Shown here: positions 44,031-54,417 of the stretch, in pieces
Numbering within the stretch: position 1 is the stretch's first letter
Layout of the letters: every line of letters begins with the position of its first letter
NCBI GenBank assembly: GCA_026003835.1
Contig: BPHZ01000003.1
Location: 248,001 to 312,000 of the forward strand
From: Herpetosiphonaceae bacterium
GTDB lineage: Bacteria; Chloroflexota; Chloroflexia; Chloroflexales; Herpetosiphonaceae
Reading direction: 5' to 3'
DNA: 64,000 bases
The notes under the pieces: generated by a model
What the model was told of the DNA's origin: nothing
What the model saw: only the letters and a program-made list of their open reading frames with translations
The model's database searches: none
Program-made: the position numbers and the translations under genes

Positions 44031-45860
44031 ATGGGCAGAGTAATCGGTATCGATCTTGGCACAACCAACTCTGTAATGGCCGTCATGGAGGGCGGCGATG
44101 TCACCGTGCTGAGCAATGCCGAGGGGGGACGTCTGACGCCCTCGGTGGTGGCCGTGACGAAAAATGGCGAGCGGATCGTCGGCCAGGTCGCCAAGCGCCA
44201 GGCCGTTACCAACCCTGAGAATACTGTCTTCTCAATCAAGCGCTTTATAGGCCGCCGCTACGATGGTGCCGTTGTTCAGCGCGATCGCGAGCTGGTGCCT
44301 TACCGGCTGACTGCGGCGCCAAACGGCGATGTACGCGTTCTGATGGGCGGTGTTGAGTACTCGCCCCAAGAGATCTCGGCAATGATCTTGCAGAAGCTCA
44401 AGCTGGATGCCGAGGCCTACCTGGGTGAGCCTGTCACCAAAGCTGTGATCACCGTCCCCGCCTATTTTAACGATGCCCAGCGTCAGGCTACCAGAGATGC
44501 CGGACGTATCGCCGGATTGGAGGTGCTGCGCATTATCAATGAGCCTACCGCTTCGGCGCTGGCCTACGGGCTCGATAAGCAGGGGCAGGATCAGATCATT
44601 GCTGTCTATGATCTCGGCGGCGGTACGTTCGATATCTCGATCCTGGAGCTTGGCGATGGGGTGTTTGAGGTGCGGGCTACCAGCGGCGATACGCACCTTG
44701 GGGGTGATGATTTCGATCAACGCATCATCAAATGGCTGATCGATCAGTTTAGGGAAGATGAGGGCATTGATCTCTCTACCGATCGCGTAGCTCTCCAGCG
44801 GCTTAAGGAGGCGGCGGAGAAAGCCAAGATGGAGCTGTCGACGGTGATGCAGACCGAGATCAATCTGCCGTTTATTACCGCTGATGCCAAAGGGCCCAAG
44901 CATCTCAACTATACACTGACGCGTGCCAGGCTTGAGCAACTCACCACCGACCTGATCGAGCGAACGCTCAAGCCGATCAAGCAGGCACTCCAGGACGCCG
45001 GCCTTAAGGTGTCGGATATCGACGAGGTTATTCTGGTTGGTGGACAGACACGTATGCCTGCTGTACAGGAGGCCGTGCGCTCTTTCTTTGGCAAGGAGCC
45101 GCGTAAGGGTGTCAACCCTGATGAGGTAGTGGCCGTTGGGGCCGCGATTCAGGCTGGGATCCTCGCCGGTGAGGTGCGCGACCTGCTGCTGCTCGACGTC
45201 ACACCGTTGACGCTGGGTATTGAGACGCTTGGCGGTGTGATGACGCCAATTATCGAGCGCAATACGACGATCCCGACGCGTAAGAGCCAGGTCTTTTCGA
45301 CGGCCAGCGATAACCAGAGCAGTGTTGAGATTAAGGTTCTGCAAGGGGAGCGTGCTGAGGCTCGACATAATAAACTGTTGGGCATCTTTACGCTGGAGGG
45401 TATCCCGCCAGCGCCGCGCGCCGTCCCGCAGATCGAGGTGACATTCGACATAGATGCCAATGGTATTGTCAATGTTTCTGCGCGGGATAAGGCTACCGGC
45501 AACGAGCAGCGCATCACAATCTCTGCTTCCTCGGGGCTAAGCGATGAGGAGATTAGCCGCATGATCGCCGAGGCTGAGCAGTACGCCGAGGAGGATCGCC
45601 GCCGCCGCGAAGAGGTTGCTGTGCGTAACCAGGCCGATAGCATCATCTACACGGCTGAGCGCCGGCTCCGCGAGGAGGCAGCGCTGGTTGAGCCAGGCAT
45701 CCGGTATAATGTCGAGGATCGTGTTGCCGCTCTGCGCGCTGCGCTGGAGGGCGATGATCTTGATGCTATCCGCGCCCGTATCGCGGAGCTCGGCGTTGCG
45801 ATGCAGCATCTTCACATACCCGAGGTGGAGCGATCACGCGAGGAGGGCGCTGCAGAATGA
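44031..45860 (+). CDS. dnaK: Molecular chaperone DnaK (Hsp70)
   Basis: 609 residues from ATG 44031; the open frame extends upstream, but this start gives the canonical [20 protein letters not shown]. The ATPase motifs [14 protein letters not shown] ([15 protein letters not shown]) and [13 protein letters not shown] are present. The substrate domain begins near [16 protein letters not shown]. It is shorter than usual at the C-terminus and lacks the EEVD-like lid tail. It acts with DnaJ and GrpE in folding. Third gene of the CIRCE operon. A six-G run at the 5' end is in frame. Confidence 0.97.
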   Translation: MGRVIGIDLGTTNSVMAVMEGGDVTVLSNAEGGRLTPSVVAVTKNGERIVGQVAKRQAVTNPENTVFSIKRFIGRRYDGAVVQRDRELVPYRLTAAPNGDVRVLMGGVEYSPQEISAMILQKLKLDAEAYLGEPVTKAVITVPAYFNDAQRQATRDAGRIAGLEVLRIINEPTASALAYGLDKQGQDQIIAVYDLGGGTFDISILELGDGVFEVRATSGDTHLGGDDFDQRIIKWLIDQFREDEGIDLSTDRVALQRLKEAAEKAKMELSTVMQTEINLPFITADAKGPKHLNYTLTRARLEQLTTDLIERTLKPIKQALQDAGLKVSDIDEVILVGGQTRMPAVQEAVRSFFGKEPRKGVNPDEVVAVGAAIQAGILAGEVRDLLLLDVTPLTLGIETLGGVMTPIIERNTTIPTRKSQVFSTASDNQSSVEIKVLQGERAEARHNKLLGIFTLEGIPPAPRAVPQIEVTFDIDANGIVNVSARDKATGNEQRITISASSGLSDEEISRMIAEAEQYAEEDRRRREEVAVRNQADSIIYTAERRLREEAALVEPGIRYNVEDRVAALRAALEGDDLDAIRARIAELGVAMQHLHIPEVERSREEGAAE

Positions 45861-45920
45861 TGATGTGGACCGCCGGGCCCTGCCCGTCGCCGGGCTGTCC
45901 CGCCAGGAGTACAGAATACT

Positions 45921-47045
45921 ATGAGTAGTACAGCCAAGCGTGATTACTACGAGGTGCTGGGGATTAACCGCAATGCCTCACAGGACGAAATCAAGCGGGC
46001 CTACCGGCAGCTTGCCAAGAAGTACCACCCGGACCATAACCGTGAGGATGGCGCCGAGGCCCGCTTCAAGGAGATCAATGAGGCCTACGAGGTGCTCTCC
46101 AACCCAGAGAAGCGAGCGCTCTACGACCGCTTTGGACACGCCGGGCTTGGCGGCAGTGTTGGGGTGGATCCCTTCGGCGGGTTTGGCGGCGCGGATCCCT
46201 TCACAACGATATTCGATGCCTTCTTTGGACAGGGTGTGCGCGGCTCGGCAGCCTCCAGCCGCCCACATGGGTCTGATCTCCGAGTGGAGATCAGGCTAAC
46301 CTTTGAGGAGGCGGTCTTTGGGACCGAGAAGGAGATCGAGTATCGCCGCCAGGAGCTTTGCGGTCGCTGCAGCGGCCGGGGTGCCGAGCCGGGAACGGAG
46401 CCGGTACGCTGCCCGCGCTGTGCCGGCAAAGGCGAGGTTCGTACGCGTACTCCCTTCTTCAATATGGTTTCGGTGACGACCTGCGACCAGTGCTATGGCG
46501 AAGGTACAGTTATCGCGATCCCCTGCAAAGAGTGTCGTGGCGATGGTCGCACCCGGCGCAGCGTGCGGCGCAAGGTCTCTATCCCTGCCGGCGTCGATAG
46601 CAGTATCCGGATCAGGCTTAGTGGTGAGGGCGACTATGGGCCGCGCGGTGGCCCGCCAGGGGATCTGTATGTTCACCTCCAGGTGGACGAACACCCCTAC
46701 TTTGTCCGGAATGGCTATGATGTTATTCTTGAGCTGCCGATCAATGTTGCACAGGCGGCGCTGGGCGATGAGGTGGTCGTCCCCACGGTTGACGGGGAGG
46801 AGGTCCTGAAGATTGTGCCGGGCACCCAGGATGGTACAACCTTCAAGTTCCGCGGTAAAGGCGTACCTATCCTGCGAGGCTCCGGCCGCGGCGATCATAT
46901 TGTTGTGGTGCGGGTTAAGGTGCCGACGAAGCTTACTGAGCGGCAGCGCGAGCTTTTCCAGGAGCTTGCCGAGACGATGCAGTCGGAGTCGGGCGGCAAT
47001 CAACATGAGGGCGGCTTCTTCAGCAAGATCTTTGGGCGCGGGTAG
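45921..47045 (+). CDS. dnaJ: Chaperone DnaJ
   Basis: 374 residues. The J domain starts [20 protein letters not shown] and has the HPD motif in [18 protein letters not shown]-rich linker (GGFGGADPF) follows. The zinc domain has [24 protein letters not shown] and CKECRGDG, the four CxxCxGxG repeats. The C-terminal substrate-binding domains include [20 protein letters not shown]. It stimulates DnaK and binds clients. Last gene of the heat-shock operon, 60 bases after dnaK. Confidence 0.96.
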   Translation: MSSTAKRDYYEVLGINRNASQDEIKRAYRQLAKKYHPDHNREDGAEARFKEINEAYEVLSNPEKRALYDRFGHAGLGGSVGVDPFGGFGGADPFTTIFDAFFGQGVRGSAASSRPHGSDLRVEIRLTFEEAVFGTEKEIEYRRQELCGRCSGRGAEPGTEPVRCPRCAGKGEVRTRTPFFNMVSVTTCDQCYGEGTVIAIPCKECRGDGRTRRSVRRKVSIPAGVDSSIRIRLSGEGDYGPRGGPPGDLYVHLQVDEHPYFVRNGYDVILELPINVAQAALGDEVVVPTVDGEEVLKIVPGTQDGTTFKFRGKGVPILRGSGRGDHIVVVRVKVPTKLTERQRELFQELAETMQSESGGNQHEGGFFSKIFGRG

Positions 47046-47079
47046 CTCATTGGGCTGCGCTGCTCCGTTTTGAGAGGCC

Positions 47080-47145
47080 GTTATCGCAGAGTACGGCGAA
47101 AGAGAAAACAACCAAGCGATCTCGCTTCTGCACCCATCCTTTTGG
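47080..47145. repeat. Repeat A, copy 1
   Basis: Begins GTTATCGCAGAGTACGGCGA, contains AGAGAAAACAACCAAGCGAT and ends near CCCATCCTTTTGGGG. It is almost identical to 47294-47364 and is followed at once by repeat B copy 1. Confidence 0.85.
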
Positions 47146-47210
47146 GGTGGGGGAAAAGCCACGCCACCAAGCGCCAGCGCCGGCTTCGCATCAGACCTCA
47201 CCCGCCAAGG
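47146..47210. repeat. Repeat B, copy 1
   Basis: Begins GGTGGGGGAAAAGCCACGCC, then AGCGCC-GCGCC-GCTTCGC, and ends CAGACCTCACCCGCCAAGG. Three copies of this ~65-base unit lie in the spacer. Confidence 0.85.
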
Positions 47211-47293
47211 CAGTGCGTTCTGGTGAGATCCCCCTTAGAGGGGAAGCGATGGTAGAGCGCTAATCGGGCTGTTCTACGCCCTTTTGGGAGACT

Positions 47294-47364
47294 GTTATCG
47301 CAGAGTACGGCGAAAGAGAAAACAACCAAGCGATCTCGTTTCTCCGCCCATCCTTTTGGGGTGG
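47294..47364. repeat. Repeat A, copy 2
   Basis: Matches 47080-47145 with a handful of substitutions. It is followed by the palindrome at 47366-47388 rather than by repeat B. Confidence 0.85.
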
Positions 47365-47365
47365 T

Positions 47366-47388
47366 CTGGAGGGGCGTAGCCCCTCCAG
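47366..47388. repeat. REP-like palindrome
   Basis: CTGGAGGGG and CCCCTCCAG flank CGTAG, a nine-base-pair stem. It is related to 37337-37356. A second hairpin (CCCCGCCCC/GGGGCGGGG) follows immediately. Confidence 0.75.
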
Positions 47389-47416
47389 GTTCCCCGCCCC
47401 TTGGGGCGGGGTTAGG

Positions 47417-47547
47417 GGTGGGGGAAAAACCACGCCACCAGGCGCCAGCGCCAGCTTCGCAGCAGACCTCACCCGCCAAAGGGGTGGGGGAAAAGCCACG
47501 CCACCAGGCGCCAGCGCCAGCTTCGCAGCAGACCTCACCCGCCAAGG
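47417..47547. repeat. Repeat B, tandem copies 2 and 3
   Basis: Two head-to-tail copies (47417-47480 and 47483-47547), nearly identical to each other and to copy 1 (47146-47210). In the reverse frame they encode a short repeated peptide (GGVAFPPP), but there is no start or ribosome site. Confidence 0.85.
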
Positions 47548-47582
47548 CAGCGAATGAAGGATGGAGGGAAAAGAGTTTTCCT

Positions 47583-48332
47583 ATGGCAGAACTGCTCTAT
47601 GGCCGCAACGCAGTACGCGAGGCGCTACGCGCGGGACGCCGCCGCTTCTACCGGCTGCATATCGCTGAGGGTGCCAGAGGCGAGCCCGTGGAGGAGCTGC
47701 GCCGGCTTGCCGGGCAACGCCGTGTGCCGGTGCTTCCAGCCGGGCGCCAGGAGTTGGACCGGCGCGTTGAGGGAAATCACCAGGGGGTGATGCTGGAGGC
47801 TGGTCCCTACCCCTATGTTGACCTTGATGTTGTCTTTGCCTCAGCAGAGTCCCGTGGAGAACCACCGCTTATTCTGATGCTCGATCATCTGCAAGATCCT
47901 CAGAACGCCGGGACACTCCTCCGTACTGCGGAGATCGTCGGCGTTCACGGTGTGATCCTTCCCGACCGGCGCTCTCTAAGCATCACTCCAGCTGTCGTCA
48001 ATAGCTCCGCTGGCGCCGTTGAGCACCTGAATATCGTCAAGGTCACCAACTTGGCGCAGACAATACTGCAGCTTCAAGAGCATGGCATCTGGGTCGTGGG
48101 TCTGGAAGATGATCCGCGGGCGAAAGACTACGATGCCATCGACCTCAGCGGCCCGCTCGCCATTGTCGTCGGTGCTGAGGGGCCGGGCCTCGCGCGCCTG
48201 GTTCGCGAGCGTTGTGACCTGCTGGTGCGGCTACCGATGCGCGGTCAGATTGCCTCACTCAATGCCGCCGTCGCCGGCTCTATTCTGCTCTACCAGCTGT
48301 GGCGTGGCCGGCAGCGGAAGACAGGAGCTTGA
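47583..48332 (+). CDS. rlmB: TrmH-family RNA 2'-O-methyltransferase (RlmB-like)
   Basis: 249 residues from ATG 47583, behind GGAGGGAAAAG; the frame is open into the repeat region, but coding starts here. The N-terminal L30e-like domain begins LLYGRNAVREALRAGRRRFY. The SPOUT catalytic domain has LDHLQDPQNAGTLLRTAEIV (motif 1 with conserved Asn), AIVVGAEGPGLARLVRE (motif 2) and RLPMRGQIASLNAAVAGSIL (motif 3 with the knot). RlmB methylates G2251 of 23S rRNA; a tRNA-specific relative is possible. A 389-base spacer follows. Confidence 0.88.
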   Translation: MAELLYGRNAVREALRAGRRRFYRLHIAEGARGEPVEELRRLAGQRRVPVLPAGRQELDRRVEGNHQGVMLEAGPYPYVDLDVVFASAESRGEPPLILMLDHLQDPQNAGTLLRTAEIVGVHGVILPDRRSLSITPAVVNSSAGAVEHLNIVKVTNLAQTILQLQEHGIWVVGLEDDPRAKDYDAIDLSGPLAIVVGAEGPGLARLVRERCDLLVRLPMRGQIASLNAAVAGSILLYQLWRGRQRKTGA

Positions 48333-48721
48333 AGAAGTACCTGGATCACTGTCGCCGCTGTGCTTGCCAGGTTCCTCGGAGTTACAGCCATGTGCAGTTC
48401 ACCGGTTTTTAATTTACGATATCTTAACAACTAATGATAAATGTGGTATCATTAGAAAAATCCATCGGTTCGTAAGTTCAGACACTTTTACTCTGGCCTG
48501 TGCCAGAGGGCGTATGCTGCTGGGTATTATGTTAGGCCTGTTCTGGGTGGTGATGCTTGCAGCCGCTGGCAGATCATCCTCTGCCTTGATTCGACAGTTA
48601 AGCTGGGCCTGTCATTCCATTCAATGCATGGCAAAGGAGGTCATTTTCTTAGAAGAAACCCTGGCGTTCTCGATCCTGCGGGTTATCGCAGCACGTCTCA
48701 GCAAGAGGAAGAGGACAGCCC
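48333..48721. other. Intergenic region with promoter and long 5' leader
   Basis: 389 bases. The left part is AT-rich around a promoter (48424-48452). The right part, about 265 bases up to the kinase start, would be a long transcribed leader. It contains the hairpin CTCTGGC/GCCAGAG at 48491-48508. No known riboswitch was recognised. Confidence 0.5.
48424..48452 (+). promoter_or_regulatory. Sigma-70-type promoter for the hybrid kinase
   Basis: TTAACA, 17-base spacer, TATCAT. The only convincing AT-rich promoter in this spacer; the transcript would begin about 265 bases before the kinase start. Confidence 0.6.
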
Positions 48722-51643
48722 ATGAACCTCAAAAAGCTCAGCCCAGCCAACCTTTCGCCTCTAACCGCCAGTCTGCTGTCCATTTGTATCCTGTTTACCA
48801 TCGGCATCTTCCTCTTTTATCAGATAACTGCGGGCACGTTGCGCCGCGAGGCGGTGCTCCAACAGCAAAACCGGGCCCAAGAGATTGCCCGTAATCTCGA
48901 GGCGTACCTGTTGGTCTCCGAGCAGGTTGCCCGATCGACAGCACTGCTCGTTGCGCCGGTGCGCGGTGATAAACAGCAGGTCGAAAATTTGCTGTTGGCC
49001 GTGTTGGAGTCGGCTCCCGCCGAGACAATTTACGGTATTGGAGCCTGGTATGAGCCCTACGTCTTCGCGGAGGATGAACCGCTCTTCGGCCCGTATGCTC
49101 ATCGCGGCGCCACACCCGGCAGTGCTCCTGTGTTGACCTATGAGTGGACCACGCCTGAGTATAACTTTCCACAGCAACCCTGGTATCTTGCAGGAAAAAA
49201 CGGCAACGGCAAGACTGTTTTTACCGAGCCGTACTTCGATACCGATCTCGTCTATATGACGGCGTCCCAGCCCTTCTTCGATGATGAAGGGAAGTTTATC
49301 GGCGTTGTAAGTGTCGATCTGGTGCTTCCCCAGCTGCGCGAAATTATTGCGAAAGCAAACGTTCAACCTGGCGAGGTCATTTACGTTACCACGGCCGAGA
49401 AGCGCCTTTTCGCCCATCCCGACGAGGAGCTGCTGCTGGACTTCGCTCGCTCGCGTGGGATACAGCCACAGAGTCTTCTGGATCTGAGCGAAGAGGACTT
49501 GCGCCAGTTTATCGCAGCCTCAGTACCCGGCCAGCGTCACTCTGCCGTCGATCGCTCCGATCTCTTCGTCAATGTAGAGCCGGTCGGCTGGAAGGTCCAT
49601 ATCTCAACTGCGGATCAGCTCCTCTTTAAGAATGTCACCAACCTTCGCAGCATCGTATTGCTGGTCGTCGCTGTGGTCTGGCTGGCGATGCTGGCAATTT
49701 TTCTGATCCTGCGCCGTGCCAATATCCAGATCTACAAAGCTAACAGGGATGTCAGGGTCAGCGAAGAGAAGTATTCCGCGCTGTTCCACAATGCGCCCTA
49801 CCCGATTATGCTGATCGATCCGCGCTCGCGCAGATTCTTTATCGTCAATGATTCTGCAGAGGAGTTCTACGGCTATGCCAGCGGTGAGATGACCCAGCTG
49901 ACGATCGACGCCATCGATCAAGAGATCGTCGATCACTTCGCTGAGATCGTCGAAAAATCCCGGCGTGAGGGTGGATGCTCATTTGAGGCCAGGCATCATA
50001 AGCGCAACGGTGAAACCGCCGATGTCATTATGACCGCCAAGATCGTCGAAGTCGACGGTAACGAGCATCTACTCTGCCATATCTTCGATATTTCGCTGCG
50101 CAAACGAGCCGAGCAAGAGCTTTACCAGGCGAAGGAGGCGGCAGAGGCGGCCAGCAAAGCCAAGAGCGTCTTCCTGGCTAATATGTCTCACGAGCTTCGC
50201 ACCCCACTCAACTCGATCATCAATTTCGCCCGTATTTTGATTAGCGGACTCCGGGGTGAGGTCAATGAGGGCCAGAAAGATTATCTGAACCGCATCCGGG
50301 TCAGTGGAGAGCACCTGCTGGGCCTGATCAACGATATTCTGGATCTCTCGAAGATCGAGGCTGGGCGTGTAGAGCTTCATCCTGAGCAGATCCAGCTAGC
50401 GGAGCTGATCCAGAGTGTTATGGCGACGGCGGCCGGCCTGGTTAAGGGCAAGCCTATCGAGCTGCGTCAGGAGTTGGCGGCGGATCTGTCCCTCGTCGAG
50501 GCCGACCGGACCCGCCTCCGCCAGGTTCTCCTCAATCTGCTTTCCAATGCCGCTAAATTTACAGACGAGGGCGCGATCACCATACGTGCTGTCCCCAACA
50601 ATGGGCATGTGCTGGTGAGTGTGGAAGATACCGGTATCGGTATCGCGCCCGAATATCTCGATACAATTTTTGAGGAGTTTCAGCAGGTTGACAGTGGAAC
50701 GAGCCGGCGCTATGAGGGCACCGGGCTTGGTCTGGCGATCTGCCGCCGCCTGATCGAGCTCCATGGCGGTCGCATCTGGGTCGAGAGCACAGTCGGCAAA
50801 GGCTCGGTTTTTCACTTCTCTCTACCGATCGTCCAGCAGCCACCTGTGCCGCCGCTCCTCACAAATGAGGAGCGCGTCGACGTCCTGGTGATCGATGATG
50901 ATCCTGCGGCTGTTGAGATTGTTTCAAGCTATCTTGGGCGCGATGGCTACAAAGTCTATGGCATTAACGATAGCCGCATTGCCATCGAGCAGGCGCGCCA
51001 GATCAACCCTTCAGCGATTATCCTCGATATTATGATGCCCTACAAAGATGGCTGGGATATCCTGGCCGAGTTGAAGGAGGATGCTGGCCTGCGGGATGTC
51101 CCCGTCGTGCTCTACAGCATCGCCGAGGAGCAAAAGCGAGGCTTCTGTTTCGGCGCCAGCGCCTACCTGACCAAACCAATTAATGAGGATCAGTTGCGCA
51201 CCACCGTCAGTCATCTTGTCGGTAGTAATGCAACGGTGTTGGTTGTCGACGACGACCCCAACGCGCGCGAGATCGTAACAAGCCATATTACACAGGCGGG
51301 CTCTTACACGGTAATGACAGCCAGCAATGGGCGGGAGGCGCTGGAGCAAATCGCTCAGACTCAGCCCGATCTTATTATCCTGGATCTGATGATGCCGGAG
51401 GTTGATGGCTTTGCAGTCCTCGAGCGGCTCGACGCCGATGTGGAGACGCGAGCGATCCCTGTCATTGTGCTAACAGCGAAGGATCTGACGCGGGACGAGC
51501 ATGAGTTGCTCAACCAACGGGTGAGCGGCCTGCTGATGAAAGGGCTAACCTCACCGGAAGAGCTGCTGAGAAAGATCGCTGAGCTGTTTTCCGTAGAAAA
51601 GAAACCAGCGGTACTACGGACGCCAAGAAAGGAGCATGTCTGA
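48722..51643 (+). CDS. Cache-PAS hybrid histidine kinase with two receiver domains
   Basis: 973 residues. Two transmembrane helices (about 14-34 and 300-325) bracket an extracytoplasmic double-Cache domain. Its conserved PWYLAGKNGNGKTVFTEPYF lies near 157-175. A PAS domain (about 350-465), HisKA (SHELRTPLNSIIN, H490), an ATPase domain with LLNLLSNAAKFTDEG, DTGIGIAP and GTGLGLAICRR follow. Two C-terminal receivers carry phospho-acceptor Asp in IILDIMMPYKDG and IILDLMMPEVDG. It likely senses an extracellular small molecule. The stop is two bases before the start of the response regulator. Confidence 0.92.
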   Translation: MNLKKLSPANLSPLTASLLSICILFTIGIFLFYQITAGTLRREAVLQQQNRAQEIARNLEAYLLVSEQVARSTALLVAPVRGDKQQVENLLLAVLESAPAETIYGIGAWYEPYVFAEDEPLFGPYAHRGATPGSAPVLTYEWTTPEYNFPQQPWYLAGKNGNGKTVFTEPYFDTDLVYMTASQPFFDDEGKFIGVVSVDLVLPQLREIIAKANVQPGEVIYVTTAEKRLFAHPDEELLLDFARSRGIQPQSLLDLSEEDLRQFIAASVPGQRHSAVDRSDLFVNVEPVGWKVHISTADQLLFKNVTNLRSIVLLVVAVVWLAMLAIFLILRRANIQIYKANRDVRVSEEKYSALFHNAPYPIMLIDPRSRRFFIVNDSAEEFYGYASGEMTQLTIDAIDQEIVDHFAEIVEKSRREGGCSFEARHHKRNGETADVIMTAKIVEVDGNEHLLCHIFDISLRKRAEQELYQAKEAAEAASKAKSVFLANMSHELRTPLNSIINFARILISGLRGEVNEGQKDYLNRIRVSGEHLLGLINDILDLSKIEAGRVELHPEQIQLAELIQSVMATAAGLVKGKPIELRQELAADLSLVEADRTRLRQVLLNLLSNAAKFTDEGAITIRAVPNNGHVLVSVEDTGIGIAPEYLDTIFEEFQQVDSGTSRRYEGTGLGLAICRRLIELHGGRIWVESTVGKGSVFHFSLPIVQQPPVPPLLTNEERVDVLVIDDDPAAVEIVSSYLGRDGYKVYGINDSRIAIEQARQINPSAIILDIMMPYKDGWDILAELKEDAGLRDVPVVLYSIAEEQKRGFCFGASAYLTKPINEDQLRTTVSHLVGSNATVLVVDDDPNAREIVTSHITQAGSYTVMTASNGREALEQIAQTQPDLIILDLMMPEVDGFAVLERLDADVETRAIPVIVLTAKDLTRDEHELLNQRVSGLLMKGLTSPEELLRKIAELFSVEKKPAVLRTPRKEHV

Positions 51644-51644
51644 T

Positions 51645-52049
51645 ATGCGCCCCGAGGACGCTTATGTGTTGGTGATCGAAGACGATCCCAACAACCTCCT
51701 GATAGCGACTGACCTCCTGCGTTTCACGGGCGTCAAGTATGTCAATGCCCGTGCCTCTGGCTGGCAGGGGATCAAGCTGGCCGAAAGCCTGCCGCGAGTC
51801 GATCTGATCTTGCTGGATATTCAGATTCCCTATGAAGATGGATACGCTGTTTTACAGAAGATTCGAGCGCATCCCAAGCTCAAAAGTACTAGAGTTGCGG
51901 CGGTGACGGCCAATGTCCTGCCCCAGGATGAGGAACGCGCCCGCCAGGCAGGTTTTGATGGCTTTATCGGCAAGCCGCTGGATTTCGACCGCTTTCCGGA
52001 TCAGATTCGCGCCCTGCTCGAAGGGAAGGAAGTCTGGATGCCGCGCTAG
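51645..52049 (+). CDS. Single-domain response regulator
   Basis: 134 residues from ATG 51645, set ten bases after GGAG; an ATG at 51636 overlaps the kinase and has its GGAG too near. Receiver fold: YVLVIEDDPNNLLI, phospho-acceptor Asp in LILLDIQIPYEDG, AAVTANVL with the conserved Thr, and IGKPLD with the conserved Lys. It has no output domain. It follows the hybrid kinase directly and probably takes part in its phosphorelay. Confidence 0.9.
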   Translation: MRPEDAYVLVIEDDPNNLLIATDLLRFTGVKYVNARASGWQGIKLAESLPRVDLILLDIQIPYEDGYAVLQKIRAHPKLKSTRVAAVTANVLPQDEERARQAGFDGFIGKPLDFDRFPDQIRALLEGKEVWMPR

Positions 52050-52122
52050 CAGGCTGTCTACTAAGGCGTCAGGCCGGGCTCAGGGCGGTGTCAACGTCCC
52101 GGTTTTATCGTATCCCAACGGG

Positions 52123-52164
52123 AAAACGGGGGGATTTTTGGGAACACTCCCACCCCCCCGTTTT
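52123..52164 (+). terminator. Strong hairpin after response regulator
   Basis: AAAACGGGGGG pairs with CCCCCCGTTTT over a 20-base loop that itself contains GGGA/TCCC. The right arm ends in four T. Likely terminates the kinase operon before the tRNA promoter. Confidence 0.75.
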
Positions 52165-52228
52165 ATGGTGTCCGTCTGCTGTGGCGCGTCTGACGTTGCC
52201 ATGGCCCTGTGGGCTGGGCTGCTGCGGC

Positions 52229-52257
52229 TTGACAAAGAAGGAGTGCTCGTCTATAAT
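52229..52257 (+). promoter_or_regulatory. Consensus sigma-70 promoter of the tRNA-tuf unit
   Basis: TTGACA, a 17-base spacer and TATAAT: a perfect consensus. It lies 38 bases before tRNA-Thr(UGU), as expected for a strong stable-RNA promoter. Confidence 0.92.
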
Positions 52258-52294
52258 GCACTGCGGCCTCGTGGCCGGCTGGTTGACTCTTTAT

Positions 52295-52370
52295 GCCGCG
52301 TTAGCTCAGTTGGTAGAGCAGCTGCCTTGTAATCAGCAGGTCGTCGGTTCGAGTCCGACACGCGGCTCCA
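52295..52370 (+). tRNA. tRNA-Thr (UGU)
   Basis: 76 bases with encoded CCA. Acceptor GCCGCGT pairs with ACGCGGC. The D-arm is GCTCAGTTGGTAGAGC, the anticodon loop CTTGTAA gives UGU, and the T-arm is GTCGG-TTCGAGT-CCGAC. One C-U pair closes the anticodon stem, as is common in this isoacceptor. Confidence 0.96.
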
Positions 52371-52460
52371 GAGCGAGTTTCAAGTCTCAAGTTTAAGTTT
52401 CAAGGAGTATCTCGAAGGCCAGCTTGAAACCGGGAACTTGGAACTTGAAACTTGAGATTC
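52371..52460. repeat. AT-rich inverted repeat between the two tRNA genes
   Basis: 90 bases containing CTCAAGTTTAAGTTTCAAG and the near complement CTTGGAACTTGAAACTTGAG. The two halves can fold into a long imperfect hairpin. It could guide tRNA processing or be a dispersed repeat; no coding sense. Confidence 0.6.
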
Positions 52461-52536
52461 GCCCAAGTAGCTCAGTCGGTAGAGCACGTCTTTGGTAAAG
52501 ACGAGGTCACGGGTTCAAGTCCCGTCTTGGGCTCCA
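52461..52536 (+). tRNA. tRNA-Thr (GGU)
   Basis: 76 bases with encoded CCA. Acceptor GCCCAAG pairs with CTTGGGC. The D-arm is GCTCAGTCGGTAGAGC, the anticodon stem CGTCT/AGACG with loop TTGGTAA gives GGU, and the T-arm is ACGGG-TTCAAGT-CCCGT. It lies 80 bases before tuf. Confidence 0.96.
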
Positions 52537-52616
52537 TAATATCCCTTTGGAAGACGATCCGTGATCATTCGGATCGTTTTCATTGCGACGAAAGCTACCA
52601 GGAGGAGCACAATTTT

Positions 52617-53819
<1,203 letters not shown>

Positions 53820-53840
53820 TATCGAGTCGAAGTGTACTGC

Positions 53841-53870
53841 GGCGGGGTGGGGGCGTAGCCTCACCCCGCC
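53841..53870 (+). terminator. Hairpin after tuf
   Basis: GGCGGGGTG pairs with CACCCCGCC and the loop contains GGGGCGTAGCC; three T follow. The loop matches the REP-like core seen at 37337 and 47366. Confidence 0.65.
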
Positions 53871-53941
53871 TTTGCCCGACTCGCTGGTGTTTTGAGGGTG
53901 TGGGAACCCTGTTCTTCACTTCCTCCTGATAGGATAGAGAG

Positions 53942-54109
53942 ATGGCAAGCAAAAAGGGTAACCGTATCGTTATTACGCTCGCCTGCACTGAGTGCAAGGA
54001 GCGCAATTATACAACCGAAAAGAATCGTAAGAATGACCAGGCGCGCCTGGAGTTGAATAAGTTCTGCCCGCGCTGCCGCGTGCATCGCCTCCATCGCGAG
54101 ACGAAGTAG
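53942..54109 (+). CDS. rpmG: 50S ribosomal protein L33
   Basis: 55 residues, opening [20 protein letters not shown] and ending with the zinc ribbon [15 protein letters not shown]. Two CxxC pairs (CTEC, CPRC) make this the zinc-binding form. ATG 53942 sits behind a TCCTGATAGGATAGAG leader with a weak site. It precedes secE and nusG, the order common in bacteria. Confidence 0.95.
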   Translation: MASKKGNRIVITLACTECKERNYTTEKNRKNDQARLELNKFCPRCRVHRLHRETK

Positions 54110-54174
54110 TCCCGTGACGGCTCAGGCCAGATCGCAGGCGGAGTTTTGGTAAAATAGTCTTTGACAGGAGGCCG

Positions 54175-54384
54175 GTGTTGGCGGTAGCAGGTGAGAAAAA
54201 CGAGAGCGGTATCGTTCGTTATATCCGTGAGTCTGTCTCTGAGATGCGCAAGGTGGTCTGGCCCACGCAGCAGGAGACGATCAGGCTTACCGGCGTCGTC
54301 ATCGGCATTTCGGTAGTTATCGGGCTGCTTCTCGGCGCGGCGGATTTCATGTTCACCACGCTCATCCAGTTTATGGGCGGCTAG
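54175..54384 (+). CDS. secE: Preprotein translocase subunit SecE
   Basis: 69 residues from GTG 54175, four bases after AGGAGG; TTG at 54178 is an alternative. Short polar N-terminus, the conserved SEMRKVVWPTQQETIRLT amphipathic helix and one transmembrane helix (GVVIGISVVIGLLLG). It clamps SecY in the membrane. Between rpmG and nusG, as usual. Confidence 0.93.
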   Translation: MLAVAGEKNESGIVRYIRESVSEMRKVVWPTQQETIRLTGVVIGISVVIGLLLGAADFMFTTLIQFMGG

Positions 54385-54417
54385 CGCCGCATAGCCTGAG
54401 AAAGTGCGAGGAGTCAG

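Larger units (their letters stand above)
47046..47582. other. Repeat-rich intergenic region between dnaJ and rRNA methyltransferase
   Basis: 537 bases made almost wholly of two repeat types (A: 47080-47145, 47294-47364; B: 47146-47210, 47417-47480, 47483-47547) and a palindrome. The open frames crossing it merely read through the repeats. Confidence 0.75.

Noticed and set aside
47080..47547. CRISPR array
   Set aside because: Repeats are about 65 bases, B copies are tandem with no spacer, and there are no cas genes.
48082..48894. ORF overlapping rlmB and the kinase
   Set aside because: It reads the spacer and two genes out of frame. No domain and no ribosome site.
52452..52616. N-terminal extension of EF-Tu
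   Set aside because: The frame runs through tRNA-Thr(GGU). The standard start at 52617 has AGGAGG.
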